Source of the DNA: Prauserella halophila | GTDB lineage: Bacteria; Actinomycetota; Actinomycetes; Mycobacteriales; Pseudonocardiaceae | Length of the DNA stretch: 64,000 nucleotides | NCBI RefSeq assembly: GCF_024171895.1 | Contig: NZ_JAMTCQ010000009.1 | Location: 533,318 to 597,317 of the forward strand | Reading direction: 5' to 3' | In this document: in pieces, positions 9,868 to 18,767 of the stretch | How the letters are laid out: every line of letters begins with the position of its first letter | Position numbering within the stretch: the first letter of the stretch is position 1 | Position numbers and translations under genes: made by a program | The notes under the pieces: model-generated | Told to the model about the DNA's origin: nothing | The model's input: the letters and a program-made list of their open reading frames with translations, nothing else | The model's database searches: none

Positions 9868-11361
9868 TCAGCGGTTGGACGCCGACTTCACGAACGCGGC
9901 CAGGTCCTTGCCCTGCTGGACCCGTGACTCGGGGTGGACGTACATCATGTGCCCCGCCGGGTAGTAGGCCGTGTCGACGTTCGCCTGCAGCTGGTCGGGG
10001 ATCTGCAGCTGGGCGATGACGTGTTCGGCCGCGTAGTACGGCGTGGCACCGTCGTAGTGACCGAGCGCGACGTGCACCTTCAGGTGGGGGTTCTCGCGCA
10101 TCGCACCGCTGAGCGAGTCGACGACCGACACGGCGCGTCCCTCGAAGTCCGAATAGGACCACGTCCGGGTCACGTCGGTGGACAGGATCTCGTACGGCAG
10201 GTCGTTATCGTACTGCAGCTCGGCGCGCACGTAGTGGTTGAACGCCGCGGAGTAGGCCCCGATGATCCGTGACACCGCCGCGTCGTCGCTCATGTGCTCG
10301 CGTCCACCGTCGGGCTCCCACGTGGTGAACCGACCGTCCATGCGGCCCGTGACGAGCCCCTCGTCGCGCAGCAGTTCGGTGAAGAACCGCACGTGCTCGA
10401 TGCGCAGGTTGACGCGGTCGACGTAGGACTCCGACAGGCCGGTCAGCTCGGCGAGTTTCGCCACGATCTCCGCGCGCTCGTCGGCCTCCAGCCGCGCGCC
10501 GCGCTGCAACGCCCACGGCAGGTCGCGCGAGGCGAAGTCCTCGGCCTCGGCCAGGACGTCGCCGAGCTCCCGGTCGCCGTGTTTGCCGTGGTAGTGCGCG
10601 ATCGCGGCGTAAGTGGGCACGAACAGCGAGTACGGCAGGTCGTTGCCTTCCGAGAACCGGATCGTGCCCATGTCCAGCACGGACGAGAGGAGCAGCAGGC
10701 CGTTCAGGTACAGCCCGTGGCGGCTTTGCAGATGCGCGGCGAGCGCAGCCGCACGCAGGGTGCCGTACGACTCGCCCGCGACGAACTTCGGCGACAGCCA
10801 CCGCTGGTTGCGCGAGGTCCACAGCCGGATCACCTCGCCCACGGATTCCACGTCGGGTGTGAAGCCGTGGTAATCGGCAGGCTTCTCCCCGCCCACTGCG
10901 CGCGAGTAGCCCGTCGACACCGGGTCGATGAACACCAGGTCGCTGTGGGCCAGCAGGGTGTCCGGGTTGTCGGCGAGGCCGTACGGTGGGGGCTCCGGGT
11001 CGTTCACGTCACCGGACACGACGCGCCGAGGGCCGAGCACGCCCAGGTGCAGCCAGATGCTCGACGAGCCGGGACCGCCGTTGAACGCGAACGTCACGGG
11101 CCGGGTCGTCGGGTCCGCGCCGTCGAGCGTGTAGGCGGTCACGTAGACCTCGGCCTTCGGCTTGTGCCCGTCGAACGTCCCGTCGTTGAGGACTTCCTTG
11201 CGCAGCACGATCCGTCCCGTCTGCGCCGTGTACGCGAGCTTGCGGCGCTTGACGGTGATCGAGTGCTGGGTGGTGACCAGATCGTCGGTCGGTTCGGTCT
11301 GCTGTGCAGCTGCCGGGGTCTCGGTGGTGCCGTTCGAGCCGGTATCAGGGGTTTCTGGCAT
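9868..11361 (-). CDS. Peptidase S10 family serine carboxypeptidase-like protein
   Basis: Alpha/beta-hydrolase of 497 aa. The oxyanion motif FNGGPGSSS (93-101) and nucleophile motif GESYG (Ser198) match family S10. The acid is probably the Asp in GHYDGATPYY and the base the His in YPAGHMMYV near the C-terminus, both in the expected places. Such enzymes release C-terminal residues from peptides; the natural substrate is unknown. No signal peptide is seen: the first 25 residues are Thr/Pro/Glu-rich and hydrophilic. It diverges from the glycosyltransferase gene across 83 bp. Confidence 0.88.
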   Translation of the reverse strand: MPETPDTGSNGTTETPAAAQQTEPTDDLVTTQHSITVKRRKLAYTAQTGRIVLRKEVLNDGTFDGHKPKAEVYVTAYTLDGADPTTRPVTFAFNGGPGSSSIWLHLGVLGPRRVVSGDVNDPEPPPYGLADNPDTLLAHSDLVFIDPVSTGYSRAVGGEKPADYHGFTPDVESVGEVIRLWTSRNQRWLSPKFVAGESYGTLRAAALAAHLQSRHGLYLNGLLLLSSVLDMGTIRFSEGNDLPYSLFVPTYAAIAHYHGKHGDRELGDVLAEAEDFASRDLPWALQRGARLEADERAEIVAKLAELTGLSESYVDRVNLRIEHVRFFTELLRDEGLVTGRMDGRFTTWEPDGGREHMSDDAAVSRIIGAYSAAFNHYVRAELQYDNDLPYEILSTDVTRTWSYSDFEGRAVSVVDSLSGAMRENPHLKVHVALGHYDGATPYYAAEHVIAQLQIPDQLQANVDTAYYPAGHMMYVHPESRVQQGKDLAAFVKSASNR

Positions 11362-11444
11362 GCCTACAACCTATGTGTTCGCGGCGATCGGAACCGCCGA
11401 AATTCGTTGTGCCCGGCATCGCCGGTGCTGCGAGGATCCCCGGC

Positions 11445-12584
11445 ATGCAGCTGGTCATGGTCGGCGTCACCGCACCGAGTCATGTGTATCCCGGGCTCGG
11501 GCTGATCACCGAGCTCGTCGCGAGAGGGCACCGGGTGACGTATGTCGTCGGTGACCGGCTGGCCGACCTGGTCGCCCCGACAGGTGCCGAGGTGGTCACG
11601 CACCCGTCGACCATGCCGGCGGCCGACGAGCACTGGCCCGAGGACCTGGGCGAGGCGATGCAGGTGTTCCTCGACGACGCGATCAGGGCGTTGCCCGTCG
11701 CGGTCGGGATCGACCGGCCCGACGCCGTGCTCTACGACATCGGCGGGTTCGCGGGCCGCACGGCCGCCCACCACTGGGGAGTGCCCGCCGTGCAGCTGTC
11801 CACCGCGTACGTCGCGTGGGAGGGTATGGCCGAGGAGATGATGGAGTTCAACGAGGCGCTCAGGGCGTCACCGTCGGGGGAGAAGTACTACGCGACGCTG
11901 CGCGCGTGGCTCGATGAGAACGGCATGGACATCGACGCCGACGAGTTCACCGGAACGCCGCCGTCCTGCGTGGTGCTGATCCCGCGGGTGCTGCAGCCGA
12001 ACGCCGAGCGCGTGGCCGACCGGTACGTGTTCGCCGGTCCGTGCGTCGACCCGGCCCGCCGCACCGGCTGGAAACCCGAACCGGGCGACGACCGCCCGCT
12101 CGTGTACGTGGCGCTGGGCACGAGCTACACCGAACGTCCCGACATCTACCGCGCGTGTATCGACGGGCTGGCCGGCGACTACCGAGTCGTGCTCGCCACG
12201 GGCAAGGTCGACCCGGCCGACCTCGGCGAACTGCCGCAGGGTGTGACGGCTGCGCGCACCCAGCCGCAGCCGGACGTGCTGGAGCACGCGTCGGTGTTCG
12301 TCAGCCACGCCGGGATGGGCAGTGCGGCGGAGTCGCTGTGGTTCGGCGTGCCGACGGTGCTCGTACCGCAGGCCGTCGACCAGTCCACGAACGCGGGCAT
12401 GCTCGCTGCAATCGGAGCGGGCGTGCAGCCCGGGGAGCCGTGGGACGCGCCGACCCTCCGCGCGGCCGTCGACGCCGCCTGCGGCAAGGCCGAGCGGGTG
12501 CGCGAGCTGCGGGACGAGGTCCGCGCGGGCGGCGGCATCGAGCGGGCGGCCGACGCGGTGGAACGACTGTGCGCACGCGGCTGA
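11445..12584 (+). CDS. MGT-type glycosyltransferase (GT1, GT-B fold)
   Basis: Protein of 379 aa. The N-terminal half opens with MQLVMVGVTAPSHVYPGLGL, the acceptor-domain start of UGT/macrolide glycosyltransferases, including the His of the catalytic HxxP-like motif. The C-terminal half has HAGMGSAAESLWFGVPTVLV followed by PQAVDQ, the nucleotide-sugar binding signature. It probably transfers a hexose to a small molecule or natural product, as MGT enzymes do in antibiotic self-protection. ATG 11445 begins exactly at the domain; longer in-frame starts would run into the divergent gene. Confidence 0.9.
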   Translation: MQLVMVGVTAPSHVYPGLGLITELVARGHRVTYVVGDRLADLVAPTGAEVVTHPSTMPAADEHWPEDLGEAMQVFLDDAIRALPVAVGIDRPDAVLYDIGGFAGRTAAHHWGVPAVQLSTAYVAWEGMAEEMMEFNEALRASPSGEKYYATLRAWLDENGMDIDADEFTGTPPSCVVLIPRVLQPNAERVADRYVFAGPCVDPARRTGWKPEPGDDRPLVYVALGTSYTERPDIYRACIDGLAGDYRVVLATGKVDPADLGELPQGVTAARTQPQPDVLEHASVFVSHAGMGSAAESLWFGVPTVLVPQAVDQSTNAGMLAAIGAGVQPGEPWDAPTLRAAVDAACGKAERVRELRDEVRAGGGIERAADAVERLCARG

Positions 12585-12644
12585 CGGTCACGGGCGGCCG
12601 CAGGGTGCGAGCGGTTGTCGGGTGCGCGCGGCCGGCGGGTGAGA

Positions 12645-13358
12645 ATGGCGGGCGTGGGACGGACGCTGGCTGAACTGGACGCGGACCTGACCGGATGCCG
12701 TGCGTGCCCGCGGCTGGTCGAGTGGCGGGAGCACGTCGCCGAGACCAAACGTGCCGCCTACGCCGACGAGACGTACTGGGGAAGGCCGGTCCCCGGGTTC
12801 GGTCCGGCCGATGCCGCGCTGGTGATCATCGGGCTGGCGCCTGCGGCCCACGGAGCCAACCGCACGGGCCGGATGTTCACCGGGGACCGCTCTGGTGATG
12901 TCCTGTACCAGGCGTTGTACGACGTCGGTCTGGCGTCGCAGCCGACCGCGACTCATGCCCACGACGGTCTCGAGCTGTACGGCACGCGGATCACGTCGCC
13001 GGTGCACTGCGCCCCGCCCGCCAACAAGCCGACGCCCGCCGAACGGGACACCTGCGGCGGCTGGCTCGCCGAGGAGCTCGAGCTGCTCGCGCCGGCCATG
13101 CGCACGGTCGTCGTGCTGGGCGGGTTCGGCTGGCAGGCGGTGTTGCCGGTGCTCACCCGGGCGGGCTGGGAGGTGCCGCGGCCGCGGCCGGCGTTCGGCC
13201 ACGCCGTCCACGTCGAGCTGGCTGGCCCGGCGCCGCTGCACCTGGTCGGTTGTTACCACGTCAGCCAGCAGAACACCTTCACCGGACGGCTCACCCCGGC
13301 GATGCTCCGCGACGTGCTGAGTCGGGCGAAGGAGCTCGCCGACCTCGACGACGGTTGA
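12645..13358 (+). CDS. Type 5 uracil-DNA glycosylase (UdgB)
   Basis: DNA repair enzyme of 237 aa that excises uracil and other deaminated bases. The iron-sulfur cluster ligands are Cys18 and Cys21 (CRACP), Cys122 and Cys137. Motif A is GLAPAAHGANRTGRMFTG (63-80), typical of family 5 in lacking the catalytic Asp of other families, and the C-terminal motif is CYHVSQQNTFTGR. The M. tuberculosis counterpart is Rv1259. ATG 12645 was preferred over 12615 because the helix before the first Cys pair then has the usual length. Confidence 0.9.
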   Translation: MAGVGRTLAELDADLTGCRACPRLVEWREHVAETKRAAYADETYWGRPVPGFGPADAALVIIGLAPAAHGANRTGRMFTGDRSGDVLYQALYDVGLASQPTATHAHDGLELYGTRITSPVHCAPPANKPTPAERDTCGGWLAEELELLAPAMRTVVVLGGFGWQAVLPVLTRAGWEVPRPRPAFGHAVHVELAGPAPLHLVGCYHVSQQNTFTGRLTPAMLRDVLSRAKELADLDDG

Positions 13359-13376
13359 CTTGACCGGGAATGCACT

Positions 13377-13397
13377 ATGACTGCAAAATGCAGTCAT
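13377..13397. promoter_or_regulatory. Palindromic operator overlapping the antitoxin start codon
   Basis: A perfect inverted repeat, ATGACTGCA - AAA - TGCAGTCAT, ends inside the ATG at 13396. A ribbon-helix-helix antitoxin is encoded directly after it, so this is very probably the site for autorepression by the toxin-antitoxin complex. TTGACT at 13355 could be part of the promoter. Confidence 0.7.
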
Positions 13398-13680
13398 GAC
13401 GGTGTTGACGATTCGGGACGTGCCGGACGATGTCAAGGATGCGCTTGCGCGCGACGCACGGGAACGCGGGCAGTCGCTGCAGGCCTTCCTGTTGGGCGTG
13501 CTGCAACGGCAGGCTGCGTTCAGTGGTAATCGGCAGCTGCTCGCGGAGATCGAACGTGATCTGACCGAAGGTGGCGGTGCGGAGAGCGACGCTCAGGACG
13601 CCGCGGAACTCTTGGAGCAGGCAAGGCCGGAGACACGAGGTGGCGAGGTCGGAACATCCGGCGCGGGTGGCGCCGCGTGA
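13396..13680 (+). CDS. FitA/VapB-like ribbon-helix-helix antitoxin
   Basis: Protein of 94 aa. Residues 1-40 fit the FitA-like ribbon-helix-helix DNA-binding fold: beta strand MTVLTIRDVP, then helix VKDALARDARERG and helix SLQAFLLGVLQRQ. The C-terminal half is acidic and Gly-rich and should wrap around and neutralise the toxin. The toxin gene starts within its stop codon (GTGA at 13677). The complex probably represses its own promoter through the palindrome that overlaps this start. Confidence 0.85.
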   Translation: MTVLTIRDVPDDVKDALARDARERGQSLQAFLLGVLQRQAAFSGNRQLLAEIERDLTEGGGAESDAQDAAELLEQARPETRGGEVGTSGAGGAA

Positions 13681-14078
13681 TCGTCGTCGACGCTTCGGCC
13701 CTGGCGAACATGTTGCTGTATGCGGACGCTCGCGGACGCGGCGCGCGGGCCGTGTTGGCACGAGACCTCGAGTGGGTGGCACCCGAACACTGGAAGGCGG
13801 AGGTCTTCTCGGTAGCCAGGGGGCTCACGCTCGGTGGCAAGATCAAGGAAGGGCAGGGCGCCCGCGCGGTGGAGCGGCTCCCGTTGCTCGGGGTCGAGTC
13901 CGTTCCGCTGGACGATCTACTCGTCCGGATGTGGCAGTTGCGCGATGCCGTCAGTGGGTACGACGCGGCGTACGTCGCAGTGGCCGAAGGGCGTGGCATT
14001 CCACTCGTGACCGCCGATGCGCGGCTCGCGCGTGCGGCGACGAGCCACTGTCGCGTCGAACTGGTCGCGCAGCGTTGA
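13677..14078 (+). CDS. VapC-like PIN-domain toxin
   Basis: Ribonuclease toxin of 133 aa. The PIN active-site acids are all present: D5 in VVDASAL, E42 in WKAEVFS, D96 in GYDAAYVAVAE and D114 in TADARLA. VapC toxins cut tRNA or rRNA when the antitoxin is degraded. The gene starts inside the antitoxin stop codon. The pair stands alone between a DNA glycosylase and a GNAT gene, and may have been acquired laterally. Confidence 0.88.
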   Translation: MIVVDASALANMLLYADARGRGARAVLARDLEWVAPEHWKAEVFSVARGLTLGGKIKEGQGARAVERLPLLGVESVPLDDLLVRMWQLRDAVSGYDAAYVAVAEGRGIPLVTADARLARAATSHCRVELVAQR

Positions 14079-14190
14079 CGGGCTCCTGCGCAGCGTTGAC
14101 GGACTCTTGCGTAGTGCCGGAGCGTGTACCCGGCGGGGGCCGGTCGCCGCGGGGCGGCGTTCGGCCGCGCTCCGGCAGGTGTGATCCGAG

Positions 14191-14685
14191 ATGACGGTCT
14201 CGCGGTGCGAGTTGCGCCCGCTCGACGCGCGCAACCTCGCCGACCTGCTGGCGGTCGCCGTCGCAGAGACCGACCCGCTCGAGGTCATGCCGCCGGTTTC
14301 CGGGGAGCCGGGCTGGAACGAGACGCGGCGGCAGGCGTTCCGTGAGTTTCACCTGACCAGGTCGATCGAGGCGGCGGAACCGGTGGAGCGTACGTACGTG
14401 GTGGTGGCCGACGATCGGGTCGTCGGTGCCGCGCGCATCGAACCGGCCGGCGAGGCCGCCGAGATCGGATTGTGGCTGGGGCGGTCGCACCGTGGTCTGC
14501 ACCTCGGTCGCGCGGTGCTGGTCGAACTGCTGGTCATGGCGCGTGCGTCGGGGATGGCACGAGTGATCGCGAGTACCACTACGGCGAACGTCGCGGCTCG
14601 TCGACTGCTCGGCGGTGGGGGAGCGGGACTCACCGTCGACGGGGACCGGGTCGACGCGGTGCTGGACCTGCCGGATGCCCGGTGA
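14191..14685 (+). CDS. GNAT family N-acetyltransferase
   Basis: Protein of 164 aa with the GNAT fold: the segment EIGLWLGRSHRGLHLGRAVL carries the acetyl-CoA pyrophosphate loop (here RSHRGLHLG, a variant of the Q/RxxGxG/A motif), followed by VELLVMARASGMARVIASTT and a C-terminal NVAARRLL helix. It resembles RimJ/RimL-type acetyltransferases. The substrate is unknown. Confidence 0.75.
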   Translation: MTVSRCELRPLDARNLADLLAVAVAETDPLEVMPPVSGEPGWNETRRQAFREFHLTRSIEAAEPVERTYVVVADDRVVGAARIEPAGEAAEIGLWLGRSHRGLHLGRAVLVELLVMARASGMARVIASTTTANVAARRLLGGGGAGLTVDGDRVDAVLDLPDAR

Positions 14686-14835
14686 CCACGGAAAAGGCCC
14701 GCCGACGTCTTGCGCTCGCCGCTCAGGACGGTGTAAAGGTCCTGTCAACTGAATCGTTTGGGTCGCGGCGGCGATACCGATCACACCTGGCCAACCCGGT
14801 TAGTGGGGATCGGTGGTTAGTGGGAAACTGAGCGT

Positions 14836-16158
14836 ATGGCAGCCAAGTCGGAACCGACGAGGATCCTCATCCTCGGCGGCGGGTACGTCGGCCTCTACAC
14901 GGCACTGGGCCTTCAGAAGAAGCTCGGGGCCAACGAGGCGTCCGTGACGATCGTCGATCCGCAGCCGCACATGACCTACCAGCCGTTCCTCCCGGAGGCG
15001 GCCGCCGGGTCGATCGAACCGCGACACGTGGTGGTGCCGCTGCGCCGGGTGCTCCGACGCTGCCACGTGCTCACTGCGCGGGTGAACAAGATCGAGCACG
15101 AGCGCAAGACCGTGACGGTCGAAGCCGCCGACGGCCACATCGAGCAGCTCGGCTACGACGTCCTCGTCGTGGCGCTCGGCTCCGTGCCGCGCCTGCTGCC
15201 GATCCCCGGTCTCGCCGAGCAGGGCATCGGCATCAAGACGGTCGGCGAGGCCATCTACCTGCGCAACCACGTGCTCACCAAACTCGACGAAGCGTCCAGC
15301 ACGCTCGACCCGGACCTGCGCAAACGCTTGCTGACGTTCACGGTCGTCGGTGGCGGCTTCGCCGGCATCGAGGCGCTGGCCGAGCTCGAGGACATGACCC
15401 GCGACGCTTCGACCTACTACGAGAACATCGATCCCGACGACATCCGCTGGGTACTCGTCGAGGCCGCGGGCCGCATCCTGCCGGAGGTGCGCGACACGCT
15501 CGGCGTGTGGACGGTGGAGCAGCTCGAGAAGCGCGGCATCGAGGTGTACCTGTCGACGGCGGCGAAGTCGTTCGAGAACGGTCACGTCGTGCTGTCCGAC
15601 GGCACCGAGTTCGACAGCGACACGATCATCTGGACCGCGGGTGTGAAGGCCAACCCGGTCGTCGCCGAGTCCGACCTGCCGAGTGACAAGCGGGGCCGCC
15701 TCGAGGCGACCGCGGCGCTGAACGTCGTCGGCCACCCGGATGTCTGGACCTCCGGTGACGTCTCCGCCGTGCCGGACCTCTCGCGCACCGAGGAGGACCC
15801 GACGGCCACGTGCCCGCCGAACGCGCAGCACGCCGTCCGGCAGGCCCGTCACCTGTCGAAGAACATCATCGCCTCGCTGCGGGGTGGCAAACCGACGGAC
15901 TACTACCACAAGAACCTGGGCGCCGTCGCCGGTCTCGGCCTGCACAAGGGTGTCGCCGACGCGATGAAGATGAAGATCAAGGGCTTCCCCGCCTGGCTCT
16001 TCCACCGCGCCTACCACGTCCACGCGATGCCGACCTTCAACCGCAAGGTCCGCATCATGCTGGACTGGGCTCTCGGCGGACTGTTCAAGCGCGAGACGAT
16101 CTCGCTCGGGCAGATCAACAACCCGAAGGAAGAGTTCAACCGGGCGTCCAAGTCCTGA
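14836..16158 (+). CDS. ndh: Type II NADH dehydrogenase (FAD-dependent)
   Basis: Peripheral membrane flavoprotein of 440 aa that passes electrons from NADH to menaquinone without pumping protons. The FAD-binding motif is ILILGGGYVGLYTAL near residue 10, the NADH-binding motif FTVVGGGFAGIEALAELE near 170, and the second FAD segment WTSGDVSAVPD near 300, followed by the quinone-site-like CPPNAQHAVRQA. The C-terminal amphipathic stretch (FKRETISLGQINN) fits membrane attachment. The gene is monocistronic and ends in a strong terminator at 16181-16218. Confidence 0.9.
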   Translation: MAAKSEPTRILILGGGYVGLYTALGLQKKLGANEASVTIVDPQPHMTYQPFLPEAAAGSIEPRHVVVPLRRVLRRCHVLTARVNKIEHERKTVTVEAADGHIEQLGYDVLVVALGSVPRLLPIPGLAEQGIGIKTVGEAIYLRNHVLTKLDEASSTLDPDLRKRLLTFTVVGGGFAGIEALAELEDMTRDASTYYENIDPDDIRWVLVEAAGRILPEVRDTLGVWTVEQLEKRGIEVYLSTAAKSFENGHVVLSDGTEFDSDTIIWTAGVKANPVVAESDLPSDKRGRLEATAALNVVGHPDVWTSGDVSAVPDLSRTEEDPTATCPPNAQHAVRQARHLSKNIIASLRGGKPTDYYHKNLGAVAGLGLHKGVADAMKMKIKGFPAWLFHRAYHVHAMPTFNRKVRIMLDWALGGLFKRETISLGQINNPKEEFNRASKS

Positions 16159-16180
16159 CCGCGACCCGCGATGTGACTGC

Positions 16181-16218
16181 CGAATGCGGCTCCGAGGATC
16201 ACCTCGGAGCCGCATTCG
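16181..16218 (+). terminator. Terminator of the ndh gene
   Basis: A perfect 17-bp inverted repeat with an ATCA loop lies 23 bases after the ndh stop codon. Confidence 0.85.
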
Positions 16219-16275
16219 TGTGCGGTGGCGGGGTTCACGGTCGCGGCCGGTGCCCAGGGGCTTAAGCTGCAGGGT

Positions 16276-16349
16276 GCCCCCGTAGCCCAACCGGCAGAGG
16301 CAGTCGGCTTAAAACCGATCCAGTGCGGGTTCGAACCCCGTCGGGGGCA
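16276..16349 (+). tRNA. tRNA with anticodon UAA and a short variable loop
   Basis: A 74-nt cloverleaf: acceptor GCCCCCG/CGGGGGC, D arm with GCC/GGC, anticodon stem GTCGG/CCGAT with loop CTTAAAA (anticodon TAA), variable region CCAGT, T arm GCGGG-TTCGAAC-CCCGT, discriminator A. CCA is not encoded. The anticodon reads the leucine codon UUA. However, the variable region is only five bases, while bacterial leucine tRNAs are class II with a long variable arm. Automated callers would label it tRNA-Leu(UAA). Its true charging identity is uncertain. Confidence 0.9.
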
Positions 16350-16370
16350 CTTCGTACCTGGTCAGAGGGC

Positions 16371-16402
16371 GGGTCCGACGATCACACAAGATCATCGGAC
16401 CC
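16371..16402 (+). terminator. Hairpin after the tRNA gene
   Basis: A 13-bp inverted repeat with one G-T pair (GGGTCCGACGATC against GATCATCGGACCC) lies 21 bases after the tRNA and is followed by GTTT. Confidence 0.7.
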
Positions 16403-16459
16403 GTTTACGCCCCACTTTGCCCGAACCCTCACCAGGTGTCTTCGAGCGCGCCCGGACTG

Positions 16460-17311
16460 TCAGAACAGGGTCTCCGGTTCGACCGGCTCCGGCTCGGGCA
16501 ACGGGTCGAGGTCGGGCACCAGGGTTCGGACGTCGTGGTGGAATCGGCGGGCCAGCCTGGGCGCGTCGCGGTTGTCGGGAGTGTGCAGGAAGACTGTGGG
16601 CGAGCGGCCCTCGCGCAGCCAGTCGGCTACCACCGTGGTCCACGGCTCCCAGCCCGCGATCGTCTCGTCGACCGAGTCCCTGCCGAGGTAGCGCACGATC
16701 GGCCGGTCGGTCAGCGCGCGTGTTCGCCGCGGCAGCTGTGGCTTCTGCCTCCATGCTTCCTGTTCGGCGGCACTGGTCGGCGGGCTGCGGAACAGCAGGG
16801 TCGTGTCGAAGGGAACCCACTCGGCGTTCGCGCCCGTGAGCGTGGCCTCGAGTCGAGAGGCTGCGTCGGCGTCGGTGAAGAACACGGGATCCCGCACCTC
16901 GACCGCACGCGGGAGGCCGGGCGGAAGCCTGCGCAGGAACCGGCCGAGCGCGTCGAGCGCAGGTGGGCCGAACGACCGCGGCAGCTGTGTCCACAGCACC
17001 GCCCGCTCGCCGAGTGGTTCGATCGCGTCGAGGAACGCGCGCATCTCGGTCTCGACGCCGGCGAACCGGCGCTCGTGCGTGGCGATCTTCGGCAGTTTCA
17101 GTACGAACCGGAAGTCGGAGTCGGTCTGGGCCACCCAGCCCGCGACGGCGTCGCGCGTGGGCGTGGCGTAGAAGGTGGTGTTGCCCTCGACCGCGTTGCA
17201 CCAGCCGGCGTAGGCGCGCAGGCGTCGTGCGGCCGGCAGGGACGGTGGCACGAACCGTCCCTGCCAGGCCTGGTGTGTCCACATCGCACAGCCGACATGA
17301 AGACGTGGCAC
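16460..17311 (-). CDS. DUF72 family protein
   Basis: TIM-barrel-like protein of 283 aa matching DUF72: LHVGCAMWTHQAWQGRF at the N-terminus, the NAVEGNTTFYATP strand, FRFVLKLPKIATHERRF, and RPIVRYLGRD. The biochemical role is unknown; the fold resembles divalent-metal sugar-phosphate isomerases and endonuclease IV. The C-terminal tail is a short Pro/Glu run. Transcribed towards the tRNA. Confidence 0.85.
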   Translation of the reverse strand: MPRLHVGCAMWTHQAWQGRFVPPSLPAARRLRAYAGWCNAVEGNTTFYATPTRDAVAGWVAQTDSDFRFVLKLPKIATHERRFAGVETEMRAFLDAIEPLGERAVLWTQLPRSFGPPALDALGRFLRRLPPGLPRAVEVRDPVFFTDADAASRLEATLTGANAEWVPFDTTLLFRSPPTSAAEQEAWRQKPQLPRRTRALTDRPIVRYLGRDSVDETIAGWEPWTTVVADWLREGRSPTVFLHTPDNRDAPRLARRFHHDVRTLVPDLDPLPEPEPVEPETLF

Positions 17312-17385
17312 CCGATCAGCTCCCTCCGATCGCCACCGACGCCTCCACCCGTCGGTGGCTACGCGCTATGCCTGTCGCCCCGCGC

Positions 17386-18408
17386 TCAGTGCCAGCCGAG
17401 TGCCGGCGCCACGTGGGTGAGGATGCTGTCGAGGATGTGTGCGTTGTAGTCGACCCCGAGCTGGTTGGGCACGGTGACGAGCAGCGTGTCGGCGGCAGCG
17501 ATCGCCTCGTCCTCGGCCAGCCGCTTGATGAGCACGTCCGGTTCACCGGCGTACGAGCGCCCGAAGACGGCGCGGGTGCCCGCATCGAGGTAGCCGACCT
17601 TGTCCTCGGACTCGCCTGCGTCGCCGAAGTACATGTCGTCGAGGTCGCTGACGATGGGGAAGATGCTGCGGCTGACCGAGACTCGCGGTGTACGTTCGTG
17701 TCCTGCTGCGTGCCACGCCTCGCGGTAGGCGTCGATCTGCTTGCGTTGCTGGACGTGCAGCGGCTCGCCGCTCTCGTCGTCCTTGAGCGTCGAGCTCTGC
17801 AGGTTCATGCCGAGCCGTGCCGCCCACTCCGCTGTGATGTTGGAGCCCGAGCCCCACCAGATGCGCTCGCGCAGGCCGTCCGAATGCGGCTCGACGCGCA
17901 GCAGACCGGGCGGGTTGGGGAACATGGGGCGCGGGTGTGGCCGCGCGAAGCCCTTGCCGTCGAGGGTCGAGAGCAGCGTCTCGGTGTGCTCGCGGGCCAT
18001 GTCCGCGTCGCTCGCGCCATCCCGGGGCTCGAAGCCGAAGTAGCGCCAGCCGTCGACGACCTGCTCGGGCGAGCCGCGGCTGATGCCGAGCTGCAGCCGC
18101 CCGCCCGCGATGAGGTCGGCGGAGCCGGCATCCTCGGCGGTGTAGAGCGGATTCTCGTAGCGCATGTCGATCACGCCGGTGCCGATCTCGATGCGGCTCG
18201 TGCGCGCGCCGATCGCGGCCAGCAACGGAAACGGCGACGAGTGCTGCTTCGCGAAGTGGTGGACGCGGAAGTAGGCGCCGTCGGCCCCGAGCTCCTCCGC
18301 CGCGACGGCGAGCTCGATCGCCTGAGTCAACGAGTCCGCGGCCGAGCGGGTCTGCGAGTGCGGCGCGTCGGACCAGTGGCCGAAAGACAGGAATCCGATC
18401 TTCTTCAC
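17386..18408 (-). CDS. LLM-class flavin-dependent oxidoreductase
   Basis: Luciferase-like F420- or FMN-dependent oxidoreductase of 340 aa. GTG 18408 starts the barrel with VKKIGFLSFGHW; typical features follow: ELGADGAYFRVHHFA, the IEIGTGVIDMRYENP substrate loop, and GRLQLGISRGSPEQV. The gene belongs to the group annotated as LLM monooxygenases, several of which use F420 in actinobacteria. The frame stays open far upstream to 18936, but nothing conserved lies there. The substrate is unknown. Confidence 0.87.
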   Translation of the reverse strand: MKKIGFLSFGHWSDAPHSQTRSAADSLTQAIELAVAAEELGADGAYFRVHHFAKQHSSPFPLLAAIGARTSRIEIGTGVIDMRYENPLYTAEDAGSADLIAGGRLQLGISRGSPEQVVDGWRYFGFEPRDGASDADMAREHTETLLSTLDGKGFARPHPRPMFPNPPGLLRVEPHSDGLRERIWWGSGSNITAEWAARLGMNLQSSTLKDDESGEPLHVQQRKQIDAYREAWHAAGHERTPRVSVSRSIFPIVSDLDDMYFGDAGESEDKVGYLDAGTRAVFGRSYAGEPDVLIKRLAEDEAIAAADTLLVTVPNQLGVDYNAHILDSILTHVAPALGWH

Positions 18409-18617
18409 TCCCCGTGCAACGCGCCCGCAATGAGATCTGTTCCGCCGCACGGCGGAACGGCCTCGCGGCGGCGTTGCGGGAGATCGTCCGGAAGCTCGCG
18501 CCCGTGATATTCCGTCGCGCCGGTGTGATTGGTCCGGGTACGGTTCCGCATCGCTGCGGCCGGGGAGCCTGTCGCAGCGGCCGTCAGCTGATCCCACGGT
18601 GAAAGCAGGTTTCGTCC

Positions 18618-18767
18618 ATGGCGTGTCGGATGGGTGAGCTCGTGCTCGATTGCCGCGACCCGGAGGTGCTGGCGCGGTTCTGGTGCGAGGTCCTGGACTT
18701 CGTCGAGCTCGGCCGCGAATATCCCGACGGGGTGGACGGCTACGCCATCGAGATCGGCCCGCTCTGA
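18618..18767 (+). pseudogene. N-terminal fragment of a VOC-family gene
   Basis: A short frame of 49 codons encodes MGELVLDCRDPEVLARFWCE and then VLDFVELGRE and YAIEIGPL before a TGA. This is the first beta-alpha-beta unit of a Glyoxalase_6/VOC protein, normally at least 110 aa. The downstream 150 bp do not continue the domain in any frame I can read, so this is a truncated remnant. Confidence 0.6.
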
